In this document: one piece after another, positions 1 through 7,579 of the stretch | Layout of the letters: every line of letters starts with the position of its first letter | How positions within the stretch are numbered: the first letter of the stretch is position 1 | NCBI GenBank assembly: GCA_022181005.1 | Contig: BQMV01000042.1 | Span: forward strand, 1-8,260 | Source of the DNA: Anaerolineaceae bacterium | Lineage (GTDB): Bacteria; Chloroflexota; Anaerolineae; Anaerolineales; Villigracilaceae | Length of the DNA: 8,260 nt | Reading direction: 5' to 3' | The notes under the pieces: generated by a model | Databases searched by the model: none | The model's input: the letters and a program-made list of their open reading frames with translations, nothing else | What the model was told of the DNA's origin: nothing | Translations under genes and position numbers: made by a program

Positions 1-107
1 TTGTGTCTTATGTCTTTTCGTTTGTTTCTTTTTTTTTTTTTCAAGCAGAAGACGGCATACGAGATAAGGCCACGTGACTGGAGTTCAGACGTGTGCTCTT
101 CCGATCT
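1..107. other. Illumina TruSeq adapter read-through (artefact)
   Basis: This stretch is synthetic. Positions 42-65 match the P7 flow-cell oligo, 66-73 are an 8-base i7 index (GTGGCCTT when read on the minus strand, which I recall as TruSeq index 20), and 74-107 match the TruSeq index-adapter arm ending in GCTCTTCCGATCT. Bases 30-41 are a T run (an A run on the minus strand) and 1-29 are T-rich noise, as expected when a minus-strand read runs through the insert, through the adapter and past the end of the template. Genomic sequence begins at 108. Translated on the minus strand it gives the familiar contaminant peptide RKSTRLNSSH; on the plus strand it gives TGVQTCALPI. Confidence 0.98.
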
Positions 108-3100
108 ATGGTGTTCTGCCGTCCGATGTCGCCGACCACCACGAGGATTTCAACGACAACGGTGATGAGCAACGCCGTGCCAATGAGGAACAACACGAAT
201 CGTTTTGCGTCCGGCATGTTCGGGCGCAGCATCAAAATGCCAGCCCACGCCGCGATAGGCAAGGCGATCCAACTGACCGCCACGCCTCCGTAGTTTGTGC
301 TGGATTGATTGTATTGAAGCAGGAGCAACATGAATGCGAACACGATCAGCGCGCCTTCGATCAAAATTTGAAACGGTTTGAGTTTTCGCAAAGACGAGAC
401 CGGCGTTTGAGCCATCCACTCGCGCGTTTCCCAGACCATCCACGCGACGATGATGAACAGGAACACGCCCCACATGGTGAGATACGACGAGATGGGCGTG
501 AACGGTCCCTTCCACGGGTCGAGCGCGCTGTATCCCTGATAGTACGCGATTCGATACGGCAGATATAACAGCCTCGACAGCGCGAACAAGGCAACGACCG
601 CGCCGCCCGTCCATACGAGGCGTTTCATCAATGACCCGGCTTCGACGTATCGCCACACAGAATATGCGACCGCCGCGATCCCGATCAATAAATAGGTATA
701 GGTGTCGGATAGATTGGTAGGGAACACCGCGCCGATGATGAGTCCGCCGATGATGTATCCCAGCGCGGTCATCCACGCTTCAGACGCAGGGTGGGCTTGA
801 TTCTTCCAGCGCGAGCGAGCCATCACCACCGACAGCGCCCAACTGATGGCAAGCAACGCCAGCGGCATGACGATCATGTGCGCGTGCAAGTCGCTGTACA
901 GGAAGGTGAACAACGGGAACTCGGTGATCTCGTTGCCCCCGCGCGGCGGGACGACTCGGCTGGGGTCCCAGTACCAGTCTCCAGGTCCGATGAAAAGCGC
1001 GCCTTCGCCGCGCACGATCATGCTCAATCCATGAGTTGCCCACGCCAAGCGCTGTCCAAATGTGGATTCCCAATTAAATGCGCCAAGCGCGCCGAGTTGC
1101 TGCATGCGGTTGTAGATCGTTTGGATCGTGCCGAGGTTGCCGAGCAGGATGGTGAGGGCGGAGGCGGAGAAGCCGGCGATTAAGGATGAAGGATGAATTA
1201 TGAAGGATGAATTGTGTTCAGATGATTCTTCATCCTTCATCCTTTCGCCTTCATCCTTTTGAAGAAGATTCCAGCCGATGGAGAAGGCGCAGATGCCGAC
1301 GATGGCGAAGAGGGTCGGGAGGATGAAGTTGTACGCGATGGACGGCACGATGCCGAGCAGTTTGACCGGCGTGCCGACCAACACGAAGCCGTAATAATAG
1401 TAATTGATGTATCCGCCCGCGAACCACGGGTCGTACGGCGGGAAAGATGTGCTTTTGATGACCGCGTTGAAGTACGAGAAATCCATCGGGCGTTCGCCGC
1501 CTTTGAATGGATGCCATAAGTCCGGGTTGCCGAGGCGGATGAGTAAATCAATGAAGAAGAAAGCGAGGAAGGTCGCTTCGATGAGCAGGAAGTATTTCTT
1601 TTTTGTCTTCCATTCTTCACGCAATTCGTCGCGTTGATAATAAGCAAGCGCCGCGCCGAGGAGTAAGATCAAACCAAAAACAATCGCGATTGTCGTTCGC
1701 GTGTATGGGATGCCCACCGAGCCAGCCATCCACGCGAGGTAGCCGAAGAGGACGAGTCCCAGCGCGCGGCTGAGCGGGTAGCCCTTGTCGGCGAGACCGG
1801 GCATGGCGATTCGAATCAGCGGGTAGACCGCGAGACCGAGGATGAAGATGAAGAAGTACCAGATGAGCAAGCCGAGCCACGGGTATTTGTTTTGAATCCA
1901 ATCGTAACTGAACAGTTTAGACCAAGTCCCGCCCGCGCGTTGAGCGGCAAGTTTGTCGGCGGGCAACAGCAAAGTTTTGTAATCGCTGAACTCGCGCGGC
2001 AGAAGATGCACAACCTTGGTCAGGTCAACCGCGCCGAGGATCGCTTGCACTTTGGCGGGGTCATAATTCGCGTTCTTCTTGAAGATGAACACTTTCGGAT
2101 GGTCGTAGAACGTGAACGCTTCTTCCGCGTATTCGTCGTTGATCTCGATGTTGCCGAGTTTTGGGAAGGTCTCGAACACAGCCACGAGATCGAATCCGAG
2201 CCTGCCTTCGTAGTCGCCGGGTTTGGCTTCGTGATAACACGGGATGATTTCTTCGCCGACAGGACATCCCATCAACTCGCGGTAATACAGCGTGGTGAGC
2301 GGATAGCGTTCAGGCACGCGCGTAATCTGCGCGTATTGATGATTGGTGGGAATAAAAATGTAATCGGCTTGGTCGAGCGTGGAGGTGAAACGCGTCAGTT
2401 TGTCGGCGTTGTCGTCCCAGTAGACTTGCAGGTTCAGATCGCCGCGATAGATTCCGCCGTACGCGTCGTAACCGTCCACGCGGAAGGGAAGCGGGTAATC
2501 GTAATCCGTCTCGTTGACGACCGCAGAGCCGGTGATGGCGAGCGTCCCTTGGTCAATTTGCAAGCGGAGATAATAGGTCTTGTTCTTTTCGACCTTGACC
2601 GGCTTATCGAGTTCGAGCGTGTATGCTTTTCCGCGCGGATCATTTTGCGCGGCAAAATTATCTGTGAGTGTCGCGGACGCGAGAGTCTGCTCGGGGGTGT
2701 AGTCCGGCGAACTGGATAGAGTCAAGTTGAAGGTCGAGGGTGAAGCGAGCGGATTGACGGCGTGTCCGAGCGAGATGCTGGTGAGGATTCCGTCCGCGCG
2801 CGCGTTGAAAGCGAGGTCGTAGGGACTCGACGATTCAACCGCCGTTTCGGGCTGGATCGCCAGCGGTTGGTTGTAGACGACACCTTCGGCTGTTTCAATG
2901 TGCAAGTTGATCGGACCCGGCACGTTTTGGTAGATCCAATGCGAGGCGGCAATGCGCGGCTCCTCGCGGATGTAAATGCTGTGGAAGGCGAATGCCCACG
3001 CGGCGGTCAGCCCGATCACGATCACGGCGAGCGAAATACGCAATACGGAGTACGCAGTACGTAATTTGTAATTCGTAATTGGTAATTTCTCGAATATCAC

Positions 3101-4513
3101 CCACGCCGCCATCATCGCGAGGAGTGGATAGATCGGAAGTTGATAACGCATGGTCGGGTTGAATTGAAGCGATTGCCAGAGGAAGTATGCCGCCGTCCAG
3201 CCCCAAAGAAGCGCGTGACGCCATTCGCCTTTGAGGATTCGCCAGCCCATGTAGAGGAATCCGATCCACGCGAGGATGCCGAGAGGCAGACCTAATCCCC
3301 ACGTCGTCAGATTTTCAAATGAATATAAATGCGAACGCCGCGCCCATTGGAGATTCCACGGCAGGTCTGAGCCTGCGGCTTGTCCGCGTTGTTGGGTGAG
3401 ATCTGCAACCCAACGAGAGTCAAGCCCCAATCCGTCAAAGGCGTAAGGTTGGAAGACGCGGAAGGAGAGGAAGGATGCGATTCCGCCGATCACTAAACAG
3501 GCGATGATTAGTAAGTAGTAATTGGTAATTGGCTTTGGACGATTGACGGTTTCTTCCTCACCCTGTCCCTCTTCTACAAGGAGAATGGATTCGGTTTGTC
3601 GTTCACGGTCAATCGTCAAATATCGAATTGCAAACGCGCCGGGCAAGAGGATCGCCAGTGGATAGATATTTAACTTCGACGCCAGCGCCATGCCATAGGC
3701 GATGCCGAAGCCGAGGCTTAAGAGGAAGAGGGGGTTGGTAAATAGTAATTTGTAATTGGAGACTGGAGATTGGAGATTGGAGGATTGGAGGATTGGAGAA
3801 TTAGAGTCTGGAGAATTAGAATCGGGGGAATCAGAGATGGGAGATTGGGGATTGGAGACTGGAGACTTGTCCTGAACGTTGTCAAAGGGCTGGAGACTGA
3901 TCGAATCTCTAGTCTCTAGTCTCTTTTCTTTCCACAGCATGATCTCGACAGCAAAATAAATTGCCAAGAATGCAAACGTATTCACGAACAAGTCTGTTGT
4001 GAAGAAGTGTGATTGCTGGATCTGCATCACGGTCAGCGCGGAGAAGAGGGATGCAAGCAATGCGATGCGGCGGTCATACAAACGCGAGACGATCAGGTAC
4101 AGGAAGAAGATTGCGAGTAAATCTGCGGTTGCGGAAAATTGACGGGCAAAGAGTTTGGGATTGTCCGGGTGAGCAACTTCCACTGCGAAGCGAATCAAAG
4201 TCATTGGAAAATTGCCATACACAAATGAACCATAACCAAGATTATAGGGATTAAGAGTAGATGTCTTGCTGTCAAAATAATCTTGAACGCTAATCCATCG
4301 TTTTTGATCAGGAGGGCAGGCGGTAACTGGAATTGTAGGGTCGGCGCACTTGTGCATTTGCATACGGTCCAGAACGCCACTAAAGGTATTTTCATCCGGA
4401 TGCTGGTGTTCGCCCCCGCCCCAATTCACGCCGGTCAAACGCAAATAGCCCGCCAGCACAAGCACGAGCAGGAAGAGAAGATCGTAAACCCAGAAGTATT
4501 TTTTGTAATTCAT
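108..4513 (-). CDS. Giant membrane protein: GT39-like glycosyltransferase fused to a Chlor_Arch_YYY (DUF2298) domain, C-terminus missing
   Basis: The genuine part is residues 1-1468; the next 22 codons to a stop at 41 are adapter-derived or hybrid. Seen: TM1 at about 11-28 followed by an external loop with HPDE (38-41), the acidic motif of GT-C/PMT-like enzymes; about 11 helices to residue 511; a large non-membrane, probably extracytoplasmic segment (512-875, partly beta-rich); then a second polytopic half with GGYINYYYYGF (1033-1043), FLYSDLHAHM (1204-1213) and FPTNLSDTYTYL. The YYYxG motif defines TIGR03662/DUF2298, whose function is unknown. Stand-alone YYY proteins and GT39-like TIGR03663 proteins are often genomic neighbours; here they are one chain. 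The likely role is transfer of a sugar from a lipid carrier to a surface acceptor (inference). M1 is chosen because TM1 follows directly; I see no Shine-Dalgarno. The frame is cut inside DIGRQNT, near what I recall as a conserved DxxRxNTVFKFY stretch, so probably a few hundred residues are missing. Several loops are made of repeat DNA. Confidence 0.9.
1182..1260. repeat. AAGGATGAA repeat with 16-bp perfect inverted arms, inside the YYY gene
   Basis: Copies of AAGGATGAA/TTCATCCTT are arranged as an inverted repeat: the arm at 1182-1197 is the exact reverse complement of 1229-1244 (16 of 16), with a 31-base loop, and a further TTCATCCTT lies at 1250-1258. The element lies in frame in the YYY half of the giant gene and encodes about residues 1085-1110, a hydrophilic E/K/S/H-rich stretch between two hydrophobic segments. 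Simple GGATGAA repeats are usually intergenic, so their presence in a reading frame is odd. The transcript could form a strong hairpin within the coding region. Confidence 0.85.
3034..3088. repeat. Short tandem repeat (ATACG / GTAATT family), inside the giant gene
   Basis: This stretch has alternating units of the type AATACGCAATACG and AGTACGCAGTACG, followed by GTAATTTGTAATTCGTAATTGGTAATT. It encodes about residues 476-494 (LPITNYKLRTAYSVLRIS), a basic loop between two transmembrane segments, predicted cytoplasmic. It shares an exact 13-mer (GTAATTTGTAATT) with 3745-3757 and another (GTAATTGGTAATT) with 3518-3530, so the three elements belong to one repeat family. Confidence 0.8.
3502..3532. 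repeat. GTAATTGGTAATT repeat copy, inside the giant gene
   Basis: A short copy of the GTAATT family: the 13-mer at 3518-3530 is identical to 3075-3087, and the upstream GATTAGTAAGTAGTAATT looks like decayed units. It encodes PITNYYL (residues 328-334), which parallels PITNYKL (478-484) and PVSNYKL (250-256) encoded by the other two copies. It lies at the junction of a basic loop and a transmembrane helix. Confidence 0.65.
3555..3587. repeat. Possible decayed CCTCACCCTGTCCCTCT-type dispersed repeat, inside the giant gene
   Basis: CCTCACCCTGTCCCTCT followed by a degenerate CTNNNCAAGGAG fold-back resembles a widespread bacterial dispersed element of the form CCCTCACCC...CCTCTCC...GGAGAGGG. It encodes the acidic linker LLVEEGQGEE (about residues 311-320), in the predicted cytoplasmic loop after TM6. 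The identification rests on memory of such repeats and on one imperfect copy, so it is tentative. Confidence 0.35.
3744..3929. repeat. Minisatellite of GGAGATTGG-type units with flanking dispersed repeats, inside the giant gene
   Basis: From 3758 to 3866 there are about 14 units of 7-8 bases (AGACTGG, AGATTGG, AGGATTGG, AGAATTAG and similar). It is flanked on the left by GTAATTTGTAATT (3745-3757). On the right lie a segment at 3866-3889 (CTTGTCCTGAACGTTGTC plus AAAGGG) and a tail of TCTCTAGTCTCTAGTCTCT. The 3866-3889 segment resembles the common CTTGTCCTGAGCTTGTCGAAGGG-type dispersed repeat. On the minus strand it encodes about residues 196-256, rich in S, P, N, D and Q, containing LQPFDNVQDK. 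The units are not multiples of three, yet the frame stays open. Topology places the loop in the cytoplasm between TM4 and TM5. Confidence 0.9.
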
Positions 4514-4523
4514 AAATTTTTTG

Positions 4524-4590
4524 AACCGCGAAGCCCGCTAAGATCGCAAAGAAAAAACCAATCTTCGCGTCCTTTGCGCTCTTGGCGGTT
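4524..4590. repeat. Imperfect hairpin repeat in the intergenic gap before the giant gene
   Basis: The 82-base gap between the two glycosyltransferase genes is mostly this element. CGCTAAGATCGCAAAG (4536-4551) pairs with the reverse complement of 4572-4587 at 14 of 16 positions, with a perfect 7-bp inner stem around a 20-base loop, and the outer AACCGC (4524-4529) matches GCGGTT (4585-4590). The AACCGCCAAGAGCGCAAAGGACGC type of sequence is a dispersed repeat I associate with Chloroflexi and some other phyla. It ends only about 10 bases before the ATG of the giant gene, on its 5' side. There is no U run after the stem on the minus strand, so it is not a standard intrinsic terminator. Confidence 0.7.
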
Positions 4591-4595
4591 AGTTA

Positions 4596-6782
4596 TTAAC
4601 CCGGCACAAAGAAGATCCAAAAATCATGACCGGGGATGTCCGAGTCGAACAGGCGCAGCGTTCCGTTCGGGTAGAGGGATTCAAGAACGTCCAACGACCC
4701 TTGATCGTTCCCAGCGGGGTTTTCAAGATCGGCTTTCACGATAAATAATTTTGGTCCCTCGTATAGCGCTGTGCTGGGAATGTTCTCGCGCCACATTGCT
4801 ATGTCGCGTTCCGTGTCGCCGACCCAAATCGAGATGAGGCGCGTATCCACCCAGTAGGGGAACGGCACTACCCAGGCGGTTTCGGTCGAGCCGGAGATCT
4901 GCTTGAACCCGTTGACCACCCTGCCTATGTCCGAAGTATTCCACGCTGAACCGCGAAACAAGGCATAATATTGATTGAAGACTAAATTGTAATTTTGCGC
5001 AGCGGAAACATATAACAGGAATCCCGTCAGCAACGAGGCAAAGATCACGCGTCTCTTTCCGCGCCCGAAACCCGTCAACAAACCATCGAACGCCAACGCC
5101 GCAAGAATAAAAACGATAATATAAGCGCCGCCTGTGCGATTCAAAGACGGATTTTCGCGGGGAAATGCGATGGATAATGTGGACGGCAATTGCAATAACG
5201 GAATAGACGCAAGCAGGAACAAATCCAGCCAATGGCGATTGCGAAGATAGCGGGTCAACACAAGCGCGACGCCGAAGATGAACAATGCAGCGGCGATCAC
5301 ATCCAACGCAGGACGGAGAGGGATGGAATGCACCCAAATATTGCCGTTATTGAAGTTAAACATTTTGAGCGCGTTCCACACATTCGAAAGAAAGATCTGC
5401 CCCACCGGGCTCGTGATCTGCGCTTCCGAGCTTGTCAACCTCGTCATGGCGCGAGAGTTGAACATCTCCGGATTCTCCGTCAAATAACGGAGCAGGGGCA
5501 AGAAAACAAATAACGCCGCCAGCGCCAGCAACGCCAGCCAGATCAATACTTCTTTGCGCGCGCCCTTCGATTGAGGATGAAGCCAATACAACGCAAACGC
5601 AACGACGACAACAAGCGGCACAATACGATAAGGACTATATCCATGCAAGCCAAGCCCCAAGAAAATTCCGGAGAGGAGCATATCGTTGCGGTTGCGAGTC
5701 CGCAAGCCGCGCAAGAGGTAGAACAGCATCGGCGCGACGAAGAGCGGATAGAGCGGGAAGCGCAACCCCACGCGGCTGATCACGTTGGGCCAGTAGGCAA
5801 TCCCCGCGAGAACGAATGCGATGAGCGCGACGCGTTTCCCGCCAATTTCTTTTGCGAGCAGGTAAATAAAAGGCAAGGTAAAGAAGCCGAGAAAGGCGGT
5901 TCCGAGTTTGAGGCTGAGGAATGAAAACCCGGTGCCGAAGGTGTTGAGGATGAGCAGCGTCCAATACATTTGGAAGGCTTCGCGCCCGGTATTGCGCGGG
6001 AAGAAGATGCGCGTCTGTCCCTGTGACACTTCGAACACATCGAGAAGTTTTTCCGCATGGTCGCTGAAGGGTTCCGGCGGAACTTGCGCTAGCTGCGCAA
6101 AACGGAAGAAAGCCGCTAACGCGGTCGCGGCGAGGAGGAGCAACGTCCAGCGTGAGAGAAGGATCGTCCACGAATCACGCTTCAGCCATGAGACAAGGCG
6201 GCTGAACAGCGACGCGAGACTCGGCGGATTAACCCAGAATGCCGCGAGGAAGAAAGCAACGGATAAAATCCAGATGACAACATTGAAGCTTGTGAACAGG
6301 TTGCCTGTAAATAGATAGAACGACCATATCCCCAATATGACGCTGATGAAAAATTGAACGGGACGAAACGTGAGCGGATCTGTGCCTTCGGCTTCCGATT
6401 GGAAAGCGGGAAGCGTCCATTCTTTGCGATAGATTGCCCAGCCTAAAAGATTGAGCGCAATGAAACAGAGAACATAGCCCAGCGTTTTCGTCGCAGCGGG
6501 AGGCTCAAAGAAGAATTGTCCGATGAAAGCGAGAAAAATCGCCGACAACGAGCGCCAAGGGAAAGGCGAATCAAGCTGAACGTCCGCGTTAGGCAGCGTC
6601 GAGGCGTCGGAAGGGACGGGCGGCTGATCGTCTGGCGAAATCTCAAACGGCTCTGAATTCGCCTGCGCCGCAAAGTCGGGAATTTGAATCCGCTCGCCTT
6701 TTCCAAATCGAAACAATGACTTGACGTAATCGAGAACGCTGGGTTCTTCGGGTGGTTTTTGGTTGGGAGATTCTTCGTTCAT
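4596..6782 (-). CDS. GT-C family (GT39/PMT-like) integral membrane glycosyltransferase
   Basis: A 728-residue polytopic membrane protein, with an intact stop at 4596-4598. Seen: a hydrophilic, proline- and acid-rich N-terminal tail (about 1-75); four hydrophobic segments between 78 and 183; then the GT-C core beginning at TM 211-228 and an external loop PPEPFSDHAEKLLDV. The D-H-A-E (241-244) is the likely acidic catalytic/metal motif of lipid-phosphate-sugar glycosyltransferases. Downstream are YWPNVISRVGLRFPLYP (330-346), GYSPYRIVP (381-389) and FPRENPSLNRTGGA (540-553), followed by a C-terminal soluble domain from about 600. The probable role is sugar transfer from polyprenyl-phosphate sugar to a lipid, glycan or protein outside the membrane; neither is identifiable. 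It lies 35 bases after the methyltransferase gene and 82 before the YYY fusion gene, same strand. I see no clear Shine-Dalgarno; ATG 6782 is the only start that keeps the whole tail. Confidence 0.88.
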   Translation of the reverse strand: MNEESPNQKPPEEPSVLDYVKSLFRFGKGERIQIPDFAAQANSEPFEISPDDQPPVPSDASTLPNADVQLDSPFPWRSLSAIFLAFIGQFFFEPPAATKTLGYVLCFIALNLLGWAIYRKEWTLPAFQSEAEGTDPLTFRPVQFFISVILGIWSFYLFTGNLFTSFNVVIWILSVAFFLAAFWVNPPSLASLFSRLVSWLKRDSWTILLSRWTLLLLAATALAAFFRFAQLAQVPPEPFSDHAEKLLDVFEVSQGQTRIFFPRNTGREAFQMYWTLLILNTFGTGFSFLSLKLGTAFLGFFTLPFIYLLAKEIGGKRVALIAFVLAGIAYWPNVISRVGLRFPLYPLFVAPMLFYLLRGLRTRNRNDMLLSGIFLGLGLHGYSPYRIVPLVVVVAFALYWLHPQSKGARKEVLIWLALLALAALFVFLPLLRYLTENPEMFNSRAMTRLTSSEAQITSPVGQIFLSNVWNALKMFNFNNGNIWVHSIPLRPALDVIAAALFIFGVALVLTRYLRNRHWLDLFLLASIPLLQLPSTLSIAFPRENPSLNRTGGAYIIVFILAALAFDGLLTGFGRGKRRVIFASLLTGFLLYVSAAQNYNLVFNQYYALFRGSAWNTSDIGRVVNGFKQISGSTETAWVVPFPYWVDTRLISIWVGDTERDIAMWRENIPSTALYEGPKLFIVKADLENPAGNDQGSLDVLESLYPNGTLRLFDSDIPGHDFWIFFVPG

Positions 6783-6817
6783 CGGTAAATTTTTATGAGG
6801 GATGATCGAACAAAATG

Positions 6818-7579
6818 CTATTTTTTTCTGGCAATGTAAAAACTATACGTGCCATTCTCAACAGGTTGAGTGGATGCGTATCGATCCAAATATTTTCTTG
6901 TCAACCACAAGTTCCAGTGTGTGCGGGCAATGATCCACCTTCCCGTGAGAACGCGCGCGAGGACAGACGGAACGCCAAAATAATGTCCCCATTCTAACAC
7001 GCGTAACGAGGCAGGCGAAAAGTAGCGCCAGTACCGTATCATTTCAAATCCGGCGCGTTCGAGGCGCGCGCCCCACACATCGGGGTTGTCGGAGTGCTGG
7101 GTGCGCGAGATCACGCGGAACCATTCGGTGTAGCCTTTGCCTAACACTTTCGAGATCGAGAGTTCGGTGAGATAACCGGAGTTCGGCACGCAGAAGTAGA
7201 ACGGCGCGCCTTGCTTCAACACGCGCGCGGTTTCTTTTAATACATCGTCAATATGCGGGATGTGTTCCAGCACCGAGTTGCTGAATCCGCTGGCGAAGTA
7301 GTCGTTCGGGAACGGGGATTTCGCGCCGTCTGCCTCCACGAGCGACTTGTACGCGCCGTATTTTTTCGCCTCGTGGATGGGTCCGTGCCACGGGTCGAGT
7401 CCCACGTCAATTTTCTGGTCGAAGGTCAACGAGGCGAAGTGACCGTCGCCGGCGCCCACATCGTAGACCGGCGCGGGCAGGGGCAGGTCTTGATAGTAGG
7501 AACTTTCGACCGAACGCAATAAGGCGCGGAAGTAGGGCAGGTCGCGCAGGTGGAGGAAGAGGAAGTCTTTGTTTGGCAT
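6818..7579 (-). CDS. Class I SAM-dependent methyltransferase (Methyltransf_11-like)
   Basis: A 253-residue soluble protein with a Rossmann-type methyltransferase core. Motif I, DVGAGDGHF (40-48), binds SAM. GLDP (60-63) supplies the acidic residue at the end of beta-2 (D62) that contacts the ribose. SNSVLEHIPHIDDVLKETARVL (100-121) is the typical motif IV/post-motif region, and FYFCVPN (127-133) is the next beta strand. The C-terminal 100 residues, rich in W, Y and R, probably form the acceptor site. The acceptor is not readable; given the neighbours, a lipid, quinone-like molecule or surface sugar are all possible, and a glycan-related substrate is favoured only by context. It is the first gene of the apparent minus-strand operon, with its start facing the antitoxin gene 49 bases away. 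I see no Shine-Dalgarno in front of ATG 7579. Confidence 0.88.
   Translation of the reverse strand: MPNKDFLFLHLRDLPYFRALLRSVESSYYQDLPLPAPVYDVGAGDGHFASLTFDQKIDVGLDPWHGPIHEAKKYGAYKSLVEADGAKSPFPNDYFASGFSNSVLEHIPHIDDVLKETARVLKQGAPFYFCVPNSGYLTELSISKVLGKGYTEWFRVISRTQHSDNPDVWGARLERAGFEMIRYWRYFSPASLRVLEWGHYFGVPSVLARVLTGRWIIARTHWNLWLTRKYLDRYASTQPVENGTYSFYIARKK

Noticed and set aside
74..568. Plus-strand open frame beginning MTGVQTCALPI
   Set aside because: It starts inside the adapter, and the remainder is the antisense of the giant gene with arginine/histidine-rich composition.
1892..2719. Plus-strand open frame of 275 codons
   Set aside because: It lies wholly antisense to the external domain of the giant gene, has no recognisable domain, and its composition is that of a mirrored coding frame.
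3758..3866. Possible CRISPR array
   Set aside because: Units are only 7-8 bases with no unique spacers, so it is a minisatellite.
3034..3929. Chimeric assembly joining two genes at the repeats
   Set aside because: The frame and membrane topology continue across each repeat, which would be unlikely for random misjoins. Read mapping would settle it.
4536..4587. Intrinsic terminator between the glycosyltransferase genes
   Set aside because: There is a stem but no U tract following it on the minus strand, and the loop is long; it is called a repeat.
5635..6171. Minus-strand frame of 178 codons, and similar frames within 4723-5337 and 150-776
   Set aside because: They are out-of-frame shadows of the two glycosyltransferase genes and are arginine-rich without domains.
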